64,000 bases of DNA from Ecdyonurus torrentis. Taxonomy: Eukaryota > Arthropoda > Insecta > Ephemeroptera > Heptageniidae. The stretch spans positions 41,643,193 through 41,707,192 of the forward strand of contig OX439131.1 in NCBI GenBank assembly GCA_949318235.1, written 5' to 3'. The translations under genes were made by a program, and so were the position numbers. The first letter of the stretch is position 1. Every line of letters begins with the position of its first letter. Below, piece by piece: positions 24,881 to 40,052 of the stretch. Below the pieces are notes generated by a model, which saw only the letters and a program-made list of their open reading frames with translations, did not search any database and was not told the origin of the DNA.

Positions 24881-25511
24881 TTGTAATAATATTAAATATT
24901 TAATGCTAAAATAGGATTTTTGTAAATTGATATTACCAACGTTACCACAGGTAGAGTAGAAAAAAGCACACTTGTACTGACTTTCTATAATTTAGCACTG
25001 TGGCACTATTCTTTTAATTTTTTTAACTGTTTCACCGAGGCTCAAATGAGAGATACAATTGAAATACATTTACGTATTTTAACGAAGAAACAAAATTCTC
25101 GCCGGTTACGCCCATTAGTACATTAGTAAACAAAAACATTGAATAAATTAAAAGACTTTATTAAAATGCAAAACATTATTCATTAGAGTACTGATATAAC
25201 TTTTTTTTATATAAATTTATCTTAAGAATATGTAGCACTTGCACAATTAAAGTATGAAGTTGGAGTAAAAACCTTTTTAAACCTTTTTGACAAAAATTAT
25301 TATGATATTTTTAAAATTGATATAGCATGCTAGTATTTATGAAAATTTGGTGAAATTATATTAAAAGAGAACGAGGTAATAACGATAGTAGAAACAACTT
25401 TAATTGCTTTAATAAAGAAACTTTATACTTACAACTTTAATGTTTAAATTTAGAATGTATATTACAAAGTAAGGAAGTGACTTTATATTGTTATTTTTTT
25501 TTGTAGAAGTG
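24881..25511. other. A+T-rich DNA, no gene seen
   Basis: Unique sequence. TTCTCGCCGGTTACGCCC at about 25096 is a brief G+C-richer patch. Confidence 0.5.
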
Positions 25512-25690
25512 TGACGTCATTTTTAGTCAGTCTCACTTCTCGTGTTAGCTGAGGTGGGCACAAACTTGTTATCATACCCATCGTTGTCACGATCCATCCT
25601 CTCAGCTCTTCGCACCGTCAGCACTCTCTCTCACTCTCTCCCTCCCTCTCATTCTGTCTCTCTCTCTCTCTATAACCAGCTTACCAAAAT
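25512..25690 (+). promoter_or_regulatory. candidate promoter/5' exon with CRE and CT-rich stretch
   Basis: A TGACGTCA site (25512-25519) is followed within 10 bp by TAGTCAGTCTCACTTCTC. This contains TCAGTC, an initiator-like motif of animal core promoters. The next 160 bp are markedly G+C- and pyrimidine-richer than the flanks, and an ATG frame (25542-25745) runs through them. A CRE just upstream of an initiator and a compositional step are typical of a promoter, but no downstream gene is recognised. Inference only. Confidence 0.25.
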
Positions 25691-26924
25691 GAAAGTCACA
25701 AAGCTTTCCTTCACAAACATTTTCCAATTTAAACATATAATTTAGTAATTAAAATAAATTATATTTGATTAAACTAATATTTATTTTCAAATATTAAGCA
25801 TTTGACGTATTGTAATGAAAAAAAGGTGCATTTTTATAAAGTGGAAAAAACGCTTGTCATTAAGAATTTTTATTAAAACGGTTCATATTTCTAAAATTAA
25901 AAAGTTAAACTCAGTGAAACTCATAATTTTAATATAATTTAAATGTAATAGTAACAGATACCTATAATAATATTTTTAAAAACACGGAATGATACCAGGA
26001 AAGCCAAAAATTGTTATAATTAACTGAAAAGTTTAAAATTCACTCGGAAAACATAAATTTAAGAAATCATTCAGTTACAAAGTTGAAACTCTTCAGTAAA
26101 AACCTATAATTTGGTTGAAAAAAGGTTTAAACAGTAACTCGTTAGTATAAACGTAATTTCTTCAGCGGTAAATAGTTAACTCTTTAGAACTTAAAAAACT
26201 TTGTATATATCTAACAAATTTATAATAAAAAAAAGTCTAAATAGTAACTCTTTAGTTACTTTTTACCGTGCATATTTCATATTTAGTCACCCCTCCCTAT
26301 TTATTTGTCTTATACCAAACGTTCAAAAAAATCAAATTACCTTACCTTTATAACATTTATTAAAATCATAGCAGTATAGCTCATATAATTTAATTTCGGA
26401 TCTACTCCCACCAACTGTAGTAACAAAAAACATGAAAATGCTTACGCATGGAGGGTACGTAATATGAAACTTGCTTATTATTATTAATCCAAAACTATTT
26501 TAGCGTAGGTTAATCGCAAAACTAACGATTCACGTACCACATAATTAACAGTTAAACAATTTTTTTTGGTATCTTCGTTTATACCTGTATTAATAGGAGA
26601 TATTATAAAGCACACAATTTCTTTGCATATACCGTATATCTACACTACTTGTTATATTAGATTTGAGCTTGTTTATATGTGCGTAGGTATATACTTCTAA
26701 CTATCACATTACAAACAAAATTATTACCTCAACTAAAGCAATTGAGAATAAACAGTATAACATTACAGAGTGATATTATTAAATTCTCTCACATAGGCAT
26801 ATCTTATTAAATACTTATTTATGGAGCTACAATTCATGTTGGTAAGTAAAAACAATCAATATTCCTTAGACTAAAACAATTAAAATGTCTTGATATAATA
26901 TATATATTTTATTTATTATTTATT
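25691..26924. other. A+T-rich DNA, no gene seen
   Basis: Unique sequence. Loosely repeated AACTC-TTAGTA/AAAACCTATAA words at 26080-26270 may be a decayed tandem array. No gene. Confidence 0.45.
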
Positions 26925-27330
26925 TATTTGTCAACCAAAAACAGGCTTGCGCCCAATACATTGGCGGTACACTGTCAGTACAAATAATCAATATATTACA
27001 ATCAAATTAAAATTTAAAAATAAAGCATGCACATACACTAAAATAGGATTCCAGATTATGCATAATAACATATAATCATTGGTTTTCACTATTCTTATAA
27101 TACAAACTTTTTATTGTATTATAAGAATCATTGAAAATATCAATGTTTATGTCATTACACAATGTTGTAGCTCTCGTTATAATGGAGGTTTTAGTCACAT
27201 CATTAGTACAAGTAGGAATACAAAAAAAAATGATCGATTTCTCAACTTTTTTTTAGGGATATGAAAGTTTATTTGGGATACAGACACTGAATCATCAATC
27301 TGATTGCACAGTATTTTTTTTTAGAAAAAC
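26925..27330 (-). pseudogene. LINE remnant: reverse transcriptase C-terminus and 3' UTR
   Basis: On the minus strand about 27300 down to 27085 is one open frame containing INFHIPKKKLRNRSFFFCIP, then SIITRATTLCNDINIDIF and KSLYYKNS before a stop. The pattern of His-Ile-Pro, basic block, Ser-x(5)-Ala-x(3)-hydrophobic-Asn resembles LINE reverse transcriptase C-termini, with the usual LWNxLP degenerated. It is followed by a UTR ending GTACCGCCAATGTATTGGG...AATAAATAAAT. The UTR end resembles 30755-30845. Truncated and inactive. Family not resolved. Confidence 0.45.
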
Positions 27331-28035
27331 AATGTCATTTAAATTACATCTTTTTTCAAGTGTTAATATATTCATGTTGATACACGTTTGTGCATAATTA
27401 TCACTATTATATTCCACATTTTAATATTTTATATTTAAAATATCTTTAAATATGCACGTTACTAGTGATAAAAAATTATTGGCATATAAAGTGTGTATAA
27501 TATCTCATCAATAAATTTGTTCTATAAAAAATAAATATTTAAATAAATAAAAATAAAAATTGCAATGTTTCAGGTTATGATAATAATTTTTGCCGTTATA
27601 ACTAAATAATTGACTAATGTACTGTAGGATAAATCCCATCTACTTCATCGGTAGTTTTTTAAAAACTTGAATTATCAAAAGTATAGAGTTTCTAAAAGGA
27701 GTGAGCCCTTACAGTGCTTCCTTCTTAACAATCTTTACAATATTTTGTATTTTTTTTCTCTCTTAAAAATGTGTTTTTAAACGTGTTTATTATGTGTTTT
27801 TTTTATATACTATATTATATGAAAGAGAAATACTGTAAGTTCAGAATAAAAAGATCAAGTATAGAAGTTTTTGTTCATTGTATAGTAAACTTTACAGTAT
27901 TCTCTCTATCAACTCATAATGCTCATTTGACGTTATATACACGCCTTCGTGTCTATACCTTTGATGTGATGTTCTCTGTTTATAAATAGTTTACTAAGGC
28001 ATGTTATATATACGAGGGACAAGTACCAAAGATTT

Positions 28036-28037
<2 letters not shown>
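27331..28037. other. A+T-rich DNA, no gene seen
   Basis: Unique sequence. The 72-codon frame at 27771-27989 is without motif or believable composition. Confidence 0.5.

Positions 28038-28092
<55 letters not shown>
28038..28092. repeat. (CT)n microsatellite
   Basis: Uninterrupted CT tract of about 55 bp. Confidence 0.97.
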
Positions 28093-28093
<1 letters not shown>

Positions 28094-28667
28094 AAAAAAC
28101 AAACTGGGTTGCGCAAGTTGCATACCCTGCAGGATGTTCTTGTTTTGTTACTTCCGTGGAAAATTCTTTGATCCTTAAAAAGAAAAAAAAAATGCTTTGC
28201 GGTCTTACTCAGGTATTGCTTTTTTTACTCTAGGCGGAGTAAAACTAACGTAGCAAAAATTTCTATTGGTGTAAAAGCATCGACTCCACACTTTTATATA
28301 TAAAAAAATACTGTATATTTTATTAAATTTTGTACAAAACTAAAATTAATTATGAAATAACAATACGTAAAGTAATTGAAACTGTTTTTGTTTTCTTCCT
28401 GTTTGATGTGACAATAATACTTAAGAAATGAGTAATTAATTAGCAAACAAAAAAAGTTATAATATCAGTTTACTGTAAAAATTTATTGTTAACTTTTCTT
28501 TATTTTATTATAAAGTAACAGTTATAGAAACATTTTTAACCTGCTATGATTCTGTATGTTACTGCTTAATTTTCAAATTTTAAACTTTAGATTTTCTTTG
28601 ATTATGAATTTTTTCTACACTTTTAAATTATCAACTTTTTAAGTATCGTTAAAACATACTTGTATTT
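28093..28667. other. unique DNA, no gene seen
   Basis: Short G+C-richer stretch at 28100-28165 (ACTGGGTTGCGCAAGTTGCA), then A+T-rich sequence. Confidence 0.45.
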
Positions 28668-28740
28668 GTTGTGAGGGCATGACAGCCACATTTTATAAAA
28701 CGTTGACTAAAATTTTTAACATAAACATATACTATTTCAA
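28668..28740 (-). mobile_element. LINE-type 3' end, family Q copy 2
   Basis: Matches the 10910-10985 block: TTGTGAGGGCATGACAGCC, ATTTTATAAAAC-TTGAC, TTTTTAACATAAACATATA. The body beyond this is unrecognisable. Confidence 0.5.
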
Positions 28741-28835
28741 TTATTGTTAATCAAATCTTTGATAATTGATAATTATTAATAGCAATATATTTTATACCAT
28801 AATTATTGTACGATTAATATGCTTAATAGTATAAC

Positions 28836-28940
28836 AGTTGTGATGAACAGCATAGTTATTTATGTCATTATGAAATATCAACATTTATGCTTTATAACAT
28901 AAGTGTATTTTAAATTACGTAATTTATTTTATCCATGTTT
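28836..28940 (+). mobile_element. MITE-M copy 2
   Basis: Contains AACAGCATAGTTATTTATGT, CATTTATGCTTTATAACATA and AAATTACGTAATTTATTTTA in the same order as 55420-55520. A+T-rich, non-coding, with the palindrome TTACGTAA conserved. Confidence 0.6.
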
Positions 28941-30287
28941 TTATATTAAAAAATTGCATCCTGTCATCTTAGTAGTGCAGTACAATGATAATAATAATAA
29001 CAAAAAACTGTCATTTTACGAGGTTATCATTTTTCATAGAAAAAATATTATATATTATAAATGCTTACATGTTTGTAAAATAGAAACTTTTTGTTTAAAG
29101 ACTAAGTAAATATTAAACATTGTATTATTTTATTTGTGTATTCAATTCTATATTGCTATGAATTTCTTATATACAAATTAAAAAAGAAAATGTAATGTGT
29201 ATAAATTATTCAAAAATATCCATTCTCCTCTCCACGTCTGCTCTTAAGTATTTTTTAAGAAACTACTAAAAAATTAACTTCTCATCATTTTTCTTTTTAT
29301 TTTAAATGAATTTTTTTAAATGCTTAATTCATTTAAAAAGCAAATTATTTGAACATTTTTTTAATTGGTTTGTTTACCCCGTTGAAGTAGCAAATAAAAA
29401 TAATTGATTGTAATTTGTTCTAACTGATGATTGGTGTCTCACAAAATTGTTAAAAAAATTGGGGGGGGGGGTAACGTTACAACGGTCAAAACGTATTAAT
29501 ATTGTTTAAGTGAAACTTATTATTATATATAAATTTTAGAAAATGGACTAAAACAGTGATATTATGTCTTCTGCTAAACTTTATAATAGTATTGAAATAT
29601 TGTTATTATTTATTGTAATTAAGATATATTAAACTATTATTTCTATACAAATAAATCGAAAAGTTACAAAGAAAAATAAAATCATGAAATGAATGTTATA
29701 TTTTGTTCTCTTTGTCGGGTGTTTGAAAATATAAAATTGTGTAGCTGATGAAAAGTGTTGTGGTGTTGCTTGCCGCTGGGAGGTAACATACATTCAGTGT
29801 TTAAAAAATAAGACCTTAAATATTACTTTACTTGTATACTATTGTAATAGGACTAAAATCTTGACATGGTTTGTAGTTTGCTTCACCAACGTCGATTGAC
29901 TAATATTTGTTCTGCCTTTGATGTTTGTTTATTGTAACAATGAAAACTATACAACAATACTCTCGCCTTTGGGAATATCACTGAAAATCACGTTCCATCT
30001 ATACTATTTATTTCTATAGATAAAATTGCTATTTTTAGCATTATGCTAATTAGTACCTTTCTCTTTTTTTATTCTGTAATATTTACATGTTATATAATAT
30101 AGCCATGTAAATTTGTGATATTCTAACTAATTAGTAACTTTTAGATTTCTATATATGTTATCAATTCCATGTAAATATTTTTAAACATTGTTATAAACAA
30201 GAATTCACGTAAATATATTCAGTTTTTACTTTTTATATATTTATTATAAAATATATTATTATATATTTTTTTTTCTGTTTTGAATGT
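28941..30287. other. A+T-rich DNA, no gene seen
   Basis: Contains a G10 run at about 29461-29470. The patch around 29745-29795 is mildly G+C-richer. No gene. Confidence 0.5.
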
Positions 30288-30625
30288 TTAATGGAATAGA
30301 CCAGAGAAAAACATATGCATTTATATCACAAAAAACTTGATGAGAATTACATAAATAAATTTAGTTTGTCTCAAAACCCAACTGTAGCTCCGTAGAAGTG
30401 ATCAGAAAATTTTTGCAACCCGCACAACATTTTCATACTAATTTTTGCATGTTTCTGACGTCATAAACATGAAAACTCACGCAAATTGCATACTTTACAG
30501 TATTTTCACGCTCTCTCGTGGGGCTACATTAGCATTCTGGTAAAAATTGTCATCAGTTTTGAAGATCCCATTTCGTATTTATTCATTAAAAAGCACATGT
30601 TGATTTATGTGGTCTATGGCTTTAA
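30288..30625 (+). mobile_element. MITE-A copy 4
   Basis: Full-length plus copy, TTAATGGAATAGACCAGAG to TGGTCTATGGCTTTAA. The central palindrome is intact at its core with TGACGTCA at 30456-30463. It carries the conserved TCTCTCGTGGGGCTACATTA segment. Confidence 0.93.
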
Positions 30626-30754
30626 ATATATTCATATACTTACACAACTTATATAATAGGGAATATATCAAGCTATTGTACGAATAAGTGTATCAATATG
30701 TAGAGACTCTGTAACGTACAAAATTACATGAGGGGAAATTATGTAACAACATTT

Positions 30755-30900
30755 GAATTTATTTATTTATTGTTTTACAAAAACAGACAATGTTACTTGT
30801 ACAATACAATGGTGGTACACACAGTATACAATATATAAATTACATAATATACATGAAAATAAGAGACGAAGTTTTATAATAATAAAAAATAAAAAGAGAG
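30755..30900 (-). mobile_element. possible LINE 3' UTR end
   Basis: AATTTATTTATTTATTG followed by AAAACAGAC...ACAATACAATGGTGGTACAC resembles the 3' end of the LINE remnant at 26925-27330 in the same orientation. No coding part is seen. Confidence 0.35.
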
Positions 30901-31185
30901 ATAAATGAATAAATCTGATTGTTTATAAGCTCTCCAATTTTTGCACTCCAACTTACGATGTGTTGTTATGTAACTAATAAAATATAATGAAGTTTAAAAT
31001 TTAAAACCTTTTTTCATTTTAATTTAAATGTATATTTATTTTATACAATACCACTGAATAAATTTCTTGCAAATTAAAATATAACTAAGAGATTTTCAAA
31101 ATTATCAATGGTTAAATTATAATAATTTGTAAAAGTGGTGAAGTAATAGTGTGGTTAAACGGAAAACGTAAGAAAACGAGAACGA

Positions 31186-31204
31186 AAAAAAAAAAAAAAA
31201 AAAA
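31186..31204. repeat. poly(A) run
   Basis: 19-bp A homopolymer. Confidence 0.9.
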
Positions 31205-31256
31205 TGATTTCACGGTCGATTGATTATTGATGTGGATTGAAGGTTTCTGGTTATTC

Positions 31257-31263
31257 CTCTCTC

Positions 31264-31330
<67 letters not shown>

Positions 31331-31344
31331 CTCTTTCTCTCTTA
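31257..31344. repeat. (CT)n microsatellite, imperfect ends
   Basis: Perfect CT between about 31268 and 31327, with CCCTTT and CGCTCTCTTT interruptions at the ends. It finishes in CTTACAG and so could serve as a polypyrimidine tract plus splice acceptor. Confidence 0.95.
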
Positions 31345-31430
31345 CAGTTAACACGACCCCTACCTCTCACCCTTAGCCAACCCACCGGGCACCAATTTCG
31401 CGGTTCAACGCACAGCACGATCGTTTTGGC
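31345..31430 (+). other. candidate internal exon after CT tract
   Basis: The CT-rich tract ends TCTCTTACAG, a good acceptor. It is followed by G+C-richer DNA open in one frame (LTRPLPLTLSQPTGHQF...), then TTTTGGCAG|GTGTGG, a possible donor at about 31430. Composition changes sharply at both sides. No protein family is recognised and the opposite strand is also open here, so this may be chance or a promoter-type island. Confidence 0.2.
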
Positions 31431-31499
31431 AGGTGTGGCTTTCAAAAATATCACGGAAGTTCCGCTTACTAAAATTCTGCCAAATGTAATATGTCTTAA

Positions 31500-32532
31500 C
31501 TAATCCCATGTCTAAAATGTTTTTTTTTAACACGAGTTCTTCGAAAGAAAACTCCTGTTTTGTTGTAGTGTCATACATCAAAACATAATGCATCAAAGTG
31601 TATCTTTGGAAAATCTGAGTTGATATCTTTAATTAAAATATTGTTTTACGTTTACTTTATTACTATCTTACATGAATGTAATATATATCCTAATTAAATA
31701 CTGAAGTTAGTAATTTTGTTGCAGACATATGTAGTATTTTCTACGTATAAACAAGTAAGATATATACATAATAATTTATTAGTTATAAATATGTACGCTT
31801 GCATGCGTTCAATTTCATCATTCTAGCGTGTGTTAAAGCCAAAGTTTAATATTTTGTGTTCTCTTTGAATCAATGTTGTAATAATTACGATTAACATATC
31901 TATATTTTTTTTAAATCAAACATCTACTATATTTTTTTGTCACATTCAAATTTTGAACATAAATCAAATATTTAAACATGTGTTTATATTTGTTACGCAA
32001 TTTTTTATTATTATTATTTTTAATTTTACGATACACATAAGACTAACTATATTTGTAAGTACACATCATTGTGATAATATATTTTACCATTTAAATCCTA
32101 TACCTGTTTTTCTCATAAGATTATCATTGGATATTCAGCGCTATAGTCTTTGAATGGTAAAATATACTATCTGCACAATCACTTGTACGTACTTGGTCGC
32201 TAAGTTTCAGAGAGCATAGCTCGTTTTGATGCGTTATCAAATTAATTATATTAAAAGAAAAAGAAAATAATAAAAAGACTAATTGTTGTTGTGACATACA
32301 ACAAAATGTTCCTTTTTTTTTATTTTTTTTTTACACATCAAAAAACAAAAGTTTACTTATCTTTTTGTGCATATGTAAACAAAAAATATATAAAAACATC
32401 ACAAAGCTATCTACCTTTGACTTTAAGATTTTTAGGAAAATATGTCATACTTGATTTAAAAAAAACATTTAACCTTTTAAGCACTTTTTAAATATGCATT
32501 AATTAGTCTAGTTTCCAAAATGAATAAATAGA
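31500..32532. other. A+T-rich DNA, no gene seen
   Basis: Unique A+T-rich sequence. The two 66-codon frames in it are hydrophobic, A+T-driven and not credible. Confidence 0.5.
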
Positions 32533-32540
32533 CATACCAT

Positions 32541-32718
32541 CAGGGTCGGACTAGCACTCAAGGGGCCACGTCCGTGAAAATTACGTAACACCCTCTAGGG
32601 GGGCCACAAAAGGGGGCTTAACACCCTGGTTACGCCTTTTTTAGAGCCTTAGGGGCCTCCAAACAAGGGGAGCCATGTCCGCTATCGCGGTCTTGCTCTT
32701 ATGACCAGGCCGAGCCTG
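32541..32718. mobile_element. non-autonomous hAT-like element with 8-bp TSD
   Basis: A 178-bp G+C-richer element starts CAGGGTCGGACTAGC and ends GACCAGGCCGAGCCTG, an imperfect terminal inverted repeat (CAGGGTCGG versus CAGGCTCGG). It is flanked by perfect 8-bp direct repeats CATACCAT at 32533-32540 and 32719-32726. An 8-bp target duplication with CAGGG-type ends is the hallmark of the hAT superfamily. There is no transposase sequence, so it depended on a hAT enzyme supplied elsewhere. The perfect duplication suggests a fairly recent insertion. Confidence 0.88.
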
Positions 32719-32726
32719 CATACCAT

Positions 32727-33335
32727 TAAAAATCACTAGATAGACTAAATCTTTCTATGCAATAGTTAATTATCAGCTTCAGTTAATGTAAAGTTTTATA
32801 ATTAATTGATAAATGTTTGGTTATAAATAAAAATTAATTCTACTAAAATGTAAATTCAGTATTTAAAAAGATTGTCCATTATAGCGATCATCAATTAATG
32901 TACGAACTGTACATACTATATACTTTAACAAAAAAGTCATTTTATTACATTTGACATTTCCAAATTACGTTTACTCTTCAACGCATTACATTAATTTAAA
33001 GTTCATCGAATAAAATATTTTTCAGGTAATGTTATGTGTCAATTATTGAGCCCAATTGATTTCCAATCTTGCTCAATGAACTGTAGTATAAATTTTATTG
33101 TCAAGTATTCGTTTGCGGGTATTTAAAAATATATATATACTTAAAAGAATTTACATTACAAAACAAATAATGTAAAAATAAAATTATTAAAGTAATAATT
33201 ATAGAGATTAACTGGCAACGCTTCTGGATAAAAACAGCATCAAAGTAAAAATAATCATTTTTATTTCTGATTTGTTCTCTGATTTTTTTTATATAGCGTA
33301 ATAAAAGTAATCATATATAAATAAAAAAAAAAACA
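32727..33335. other. A+T-rich DNA, no gene seen
   Basis: Unique sequence with no signals. Confidence 0.5.
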
Positions 33336-33469
33336 GGCGCTTTAGGCTGCGTTTGGTCAGATTACTCGTCCCAATGTGTTAGTGATGTTTGTTCACAAAC
33401 AACACTATATTATCATGGAATCATGAGAGTGTGAGTTTGTAGGTTTAAATTAGTCGCGATTTGTCTATG

Positions 33470-33525
33470 TGCCAGCAAAACAGGCGCCATGGCGCGCCAA
33501 CACATATAAAATGTGTGACGTCACA
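33470..33525 (-). promoter_or_regulatory. candidate CRE + TATA promoter on minus strand
   Basis: GTGTGACGTCACAC (33513-33526) is a perfect 14-bp palindrome with TGACGTCA at 33516-33523. Read on the minus strand it is followed within 5 bp by ATTTTATATG, a TATA-like box, then GGCGCGCCATGGCGCC (33483-33498). This is a G+C-rich near-palindrome with an ATG in good context opening a 25-codon frame. CRE-TATA-start spacing is plausible for a CREB-type promoter. No gene body is recognised. Confidence 0.25.
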
Positions 33526-33599
33526 CTCTAACAATTAGACTCAACTTCATAAGTAAGCATCCTCAGGGAAGTTGGTAGCTTCCTTTGTGGCTATTTTTT

Positions 33600-36552
<2,953 letters not shown>

Positions 36553-36947
36553 ACATTATTTAAAGCTTTTGATAATAATAGCTGAGATAATTAGAAAGTA
36601 ATTAAATCGTACCAACTAATGAGCGGGATTGCCGCAATACTGATGATGATCAAGAACTATTAAAAGCAAAGGCGTTAATTACTCATAGCTCCCTTCTATA
36701 AAGACAACTTAATTTTATTCACCGTTGTCACAGCTTGGTTCCTTCATATAGGTACCACTATACTATATACATAAGAACACACAATAATCAATTGATTTTA
36801 ATTTAGTATGTACATACTTAACTTTACATTGTAATACAAAATATTAAAAAAGTGTATATTCAGTAAACTCTTGCATGAAAGTAATAAAAGTAAAGAAAAA
36901 AGGGAAATTTTAAAACAATTGCATTTAATAATATTGACACTATAGTA

Positions 36948-37295
36948 TTAAAGCCATAGACCACATAAAACAAAATGTGATTTTTAATGAATAAACACGA
37001 AATGGGATCTTCAAAACTGATGACAACTTTTACCAGAATGTTAATGTAGCACAACGAGAGAGCGTGAAAATACTGTAAAGTATGCAATTTAAGTGACTAT
37101 TTATGTTTCTGACGTCAGAAACATGCAAAAATTAGAAGAAGAAAATGTTGTGCGGGTTGCATAAATTGGAAATTTTCTGATCACTACTACGGAGCTACAG
37201 TTGGCTTTTGAGACAAACTAAATTTATTTATGTAAGTCCAATCAAGTGTTTTGTAATATAAATGCTCATGTTTTCTTCTGGTCTATTCCTTTAAG
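36948..37295 (-). mobile_element. MITE-A copy 5
   Basis: Full-length inverted copy, TTAAAGCCATAGACCACA to TGGTCTATTCCTTTAA. TGACGTCA is at 37110-37117 in the middle of a palindrome of about 22 bp (37103-37124). Confidence 0.94.
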
Positions 37296-38363
37296 GAATC
37301 ATGTGTTATAATAATTGTTTTATCATAGTATTATGTTTATAATGGTTTTAAAATATAGCTAAATAGCTTTTTTTATTTTTTATTTTTTAGATTCATAAAA
37401 CTCAAGTTTTTATTTTATTTGTGTCGTGCTATTTATCTACAGTTAAATTTGCACAAGATATGTCAAAACTTTTTGTATAATTAAATGATAATAATAACAA
37501 TTTATTGAATTTCAGTATAAGTGGAACTTGGAATCGGAATTCAGTAAAAAAATAAGAACTCACTGTCAGTAAAATAGAAATTTAATCGACCGTTTTCATA
37601 GAATTTTATGGTAAAGAAAAATCACAGAGACAATTGATTAAAATAATGCGTTGAATATAAAAGTGAAATAATATCTTATTATATCAGCTTAATGTTTTAC
37701 ATAGCGAATTTTTATAAACAATATTTTTATACGTTTATCAACGTAGTTTTTCATAACATGAACGTTAAAAACTATTAATTTTTGTTTTGTTTGTATATTA
37801 TCAAATATAATAGTGAATATAATTGAAAATTTTCAATTTATCTATTTTATTTCCTTAATCATCTAAACCATTAACTTTTTATGTTTGAATTTATAACTTT
37901 ATCAAGAATGAAATATATCAATTCATTAAATACAATGAAGTAATAAAAAAAGTAATTTATCTCTACAAATCAAAACATATTTCTACCTCAAAGCACTATT
38001 TTTTTTATATACAAATGTATGTAACGCATCATTTTTATAATATTAAGGTTTTTTTTATTCACTTTATTATAAGTTTTAATACATTAAAGAAATGAAGTTT
38101 TTTTTTTTTTTTTTTTTTTCCGCAATACATTTTTTCTTTTTTTTTTTTTGAAAAAGTATACAATTTGTAAAGCATGATAATTTATTATAAAAATGTCCAA
38201 AGAAATAAAATTTATAAAGCCAAGTGTACATACATTACTAGGTAACAAATCTTGGCCCATATACAACATGCTTTCAACTAAAATAAAAGAATAAAATAAG
38301 TCTTTGAATGTGGTGAAGTAGTATTTTTTTCTTCTACTTTTTTTTTTACTGAAAACCAAAATG

Positions 38364-38367
<4 letters not shown>
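37296..38367. other. A+T-rich DNA, no gene seen
   Basis: Contains T-runs at 38097-38119 and about 38140-38149. No gene. Confidence 0.5.

Positions 38368-38425
<58 letters not shown>
38368..38425. repeat. (GA)n microsatellite
   Basis: Uninterrupted GA tract of about 58 bp. Confidence 0.97.
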
Positions 38426-38429
<4 letters not shown>

Positions 38430-38862
38430 AAAATGACTGTCTCTATAGTAACTAAATTTATGTTTTCTTCTTCTTTTTTATTTTTTATTTATTTTTTAAT
38501 GGGTTGAAGTTTTAAAGTGTATATTTAAATGTGTCGTAACAGCTGCATAAGTAACAGGAGACTTGTTAGTTATTATTTACTTTAAAAAGTCAACTTACTG
38601 AAAATCGAAAGAAGCTTACCTGGTGCAGTGCGATAGCAAATCTAATGCGACGCCATTAAAGTAAATTGGGTCCCTAATTTTCTATCCTTCAGCATTTCGA
38701 GTACATGTTTTTTAGCATTAAAAAAACTAGTGACTGAAGCTAGACAACTTTAAAACGAGCTAATAGACATAACATCCTTTTACATATTTTATTCTATAGG
38801 AAAAAAGGCTGGTACCATTCAGTTAAAAAATATACCATACAGTTAAGAAAAAAAAATCAAAG

Positions 38863-39201
38863 TTAAAGCCATAGACCACATAAAACAACATAAATATGCT
38901 TTTTAATGAATAAACACAAAATGGGATCTTCAAAACTGATGACAGTGTTTACCAAAATGTTAATGCAGCCCCACGAGAGAGCGTAAAAATACTAAAATTT
39001 GCGGAAATATTCATGTTTCTGACGTCAGAAACATACAAAAATTAGGTTTAAAATGTTGTGCGGGTTGCATAAATTAAAATGTTGTGATCACTGCTACGGA
39101 GCTACAGTTGGGTTTTGAGACAAACTAAAGTTATTTATGTAAGTCCCATCAAGTGCTTTTTGATATGAATGCTTATGTTTTCTTTTGGTCTATTCCTTTA
39201 A
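38863..39201 (-). mobile_element. MITE-A copy 6
   Basis: Full-length inverted copy, TTAAAGCCATAGACCACA to TTTGGTCTATTCCTTTAA. TGACGTCA is at 39020-39027 within a nearly perfect 24-bp palindrome. GCGTG is changed to GCGTA next to ACGAGAGA. Confidence 0.94.
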
Positions 39202-40052
39202 TATGTTGTAATGAGAAAAAATAATACAAAATTGTTTATCATACATTGAACAAATTGTCTTAAAATTCGTTGTTGTTTTTTACTCTTTCCATGTCAGCTT
39301 TTAGCTATGTATAGTAAGAATGGCATTAGCTATTTATAATTCTAAAAAATTCCCTTGATAACTGCAAATTAAGCTAACCTTAAATTTTAAATAATTCAAA
39401 AAAACAAGAAGCATAAAACATTGTTTTATTACTCCACAACACCTTTGCTATCTTTTCATGATTAAAAATAATTAACTTTATTCTATATGGTATATAATCC
39501 CTATGCGTATAGTATATTTTTGCCTGCCTATATGCACAGTATTATACAACGTACAAAAGAGCGTGTTTTTTAATACTAAATTGTAAACCCAAGTGCTTAT
39601 CTCCTAGACTTATATATAGTTTAGTATACACACTATTCTCAGTTTGTAATAAAAGTTTATCAACAGAAGAAAAAAAAATATTGATTTTCATTGCGAAGTA
39701 AGTAATAATTCAAAATCATTAGAGCAAAAAACTTCTGGAAAAGATAAGAAAATAAACTAGCCTCCTTAATCTATCTCAATTTTTTTTCCACTTTTACCTT
39801 CAAACACTTTAAGACTCTTGGAATGGAAATCACAATTTATTATTTTATTTTTTAAATGAAATTATTCGTGATTTTCTCTTACGTATTTTTAAAAATCAAT
39901 ACTGTTCACAGTACACACGACAATGATAATAATTTTTACCATTCAAATACTCGCGCCAAATTTGTAATATTATTCTTACGAGAAAGGCAAGCGCTGTATT
40001 TAAATGTTAAAATAACTTATTGCGTTCTTGTGTACATTCAAATATATACAGA
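39202..40052. other. A+T-rich DNA, no gene seen
   Basis: Unique sequence with no signals. Confidence 0.5.
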
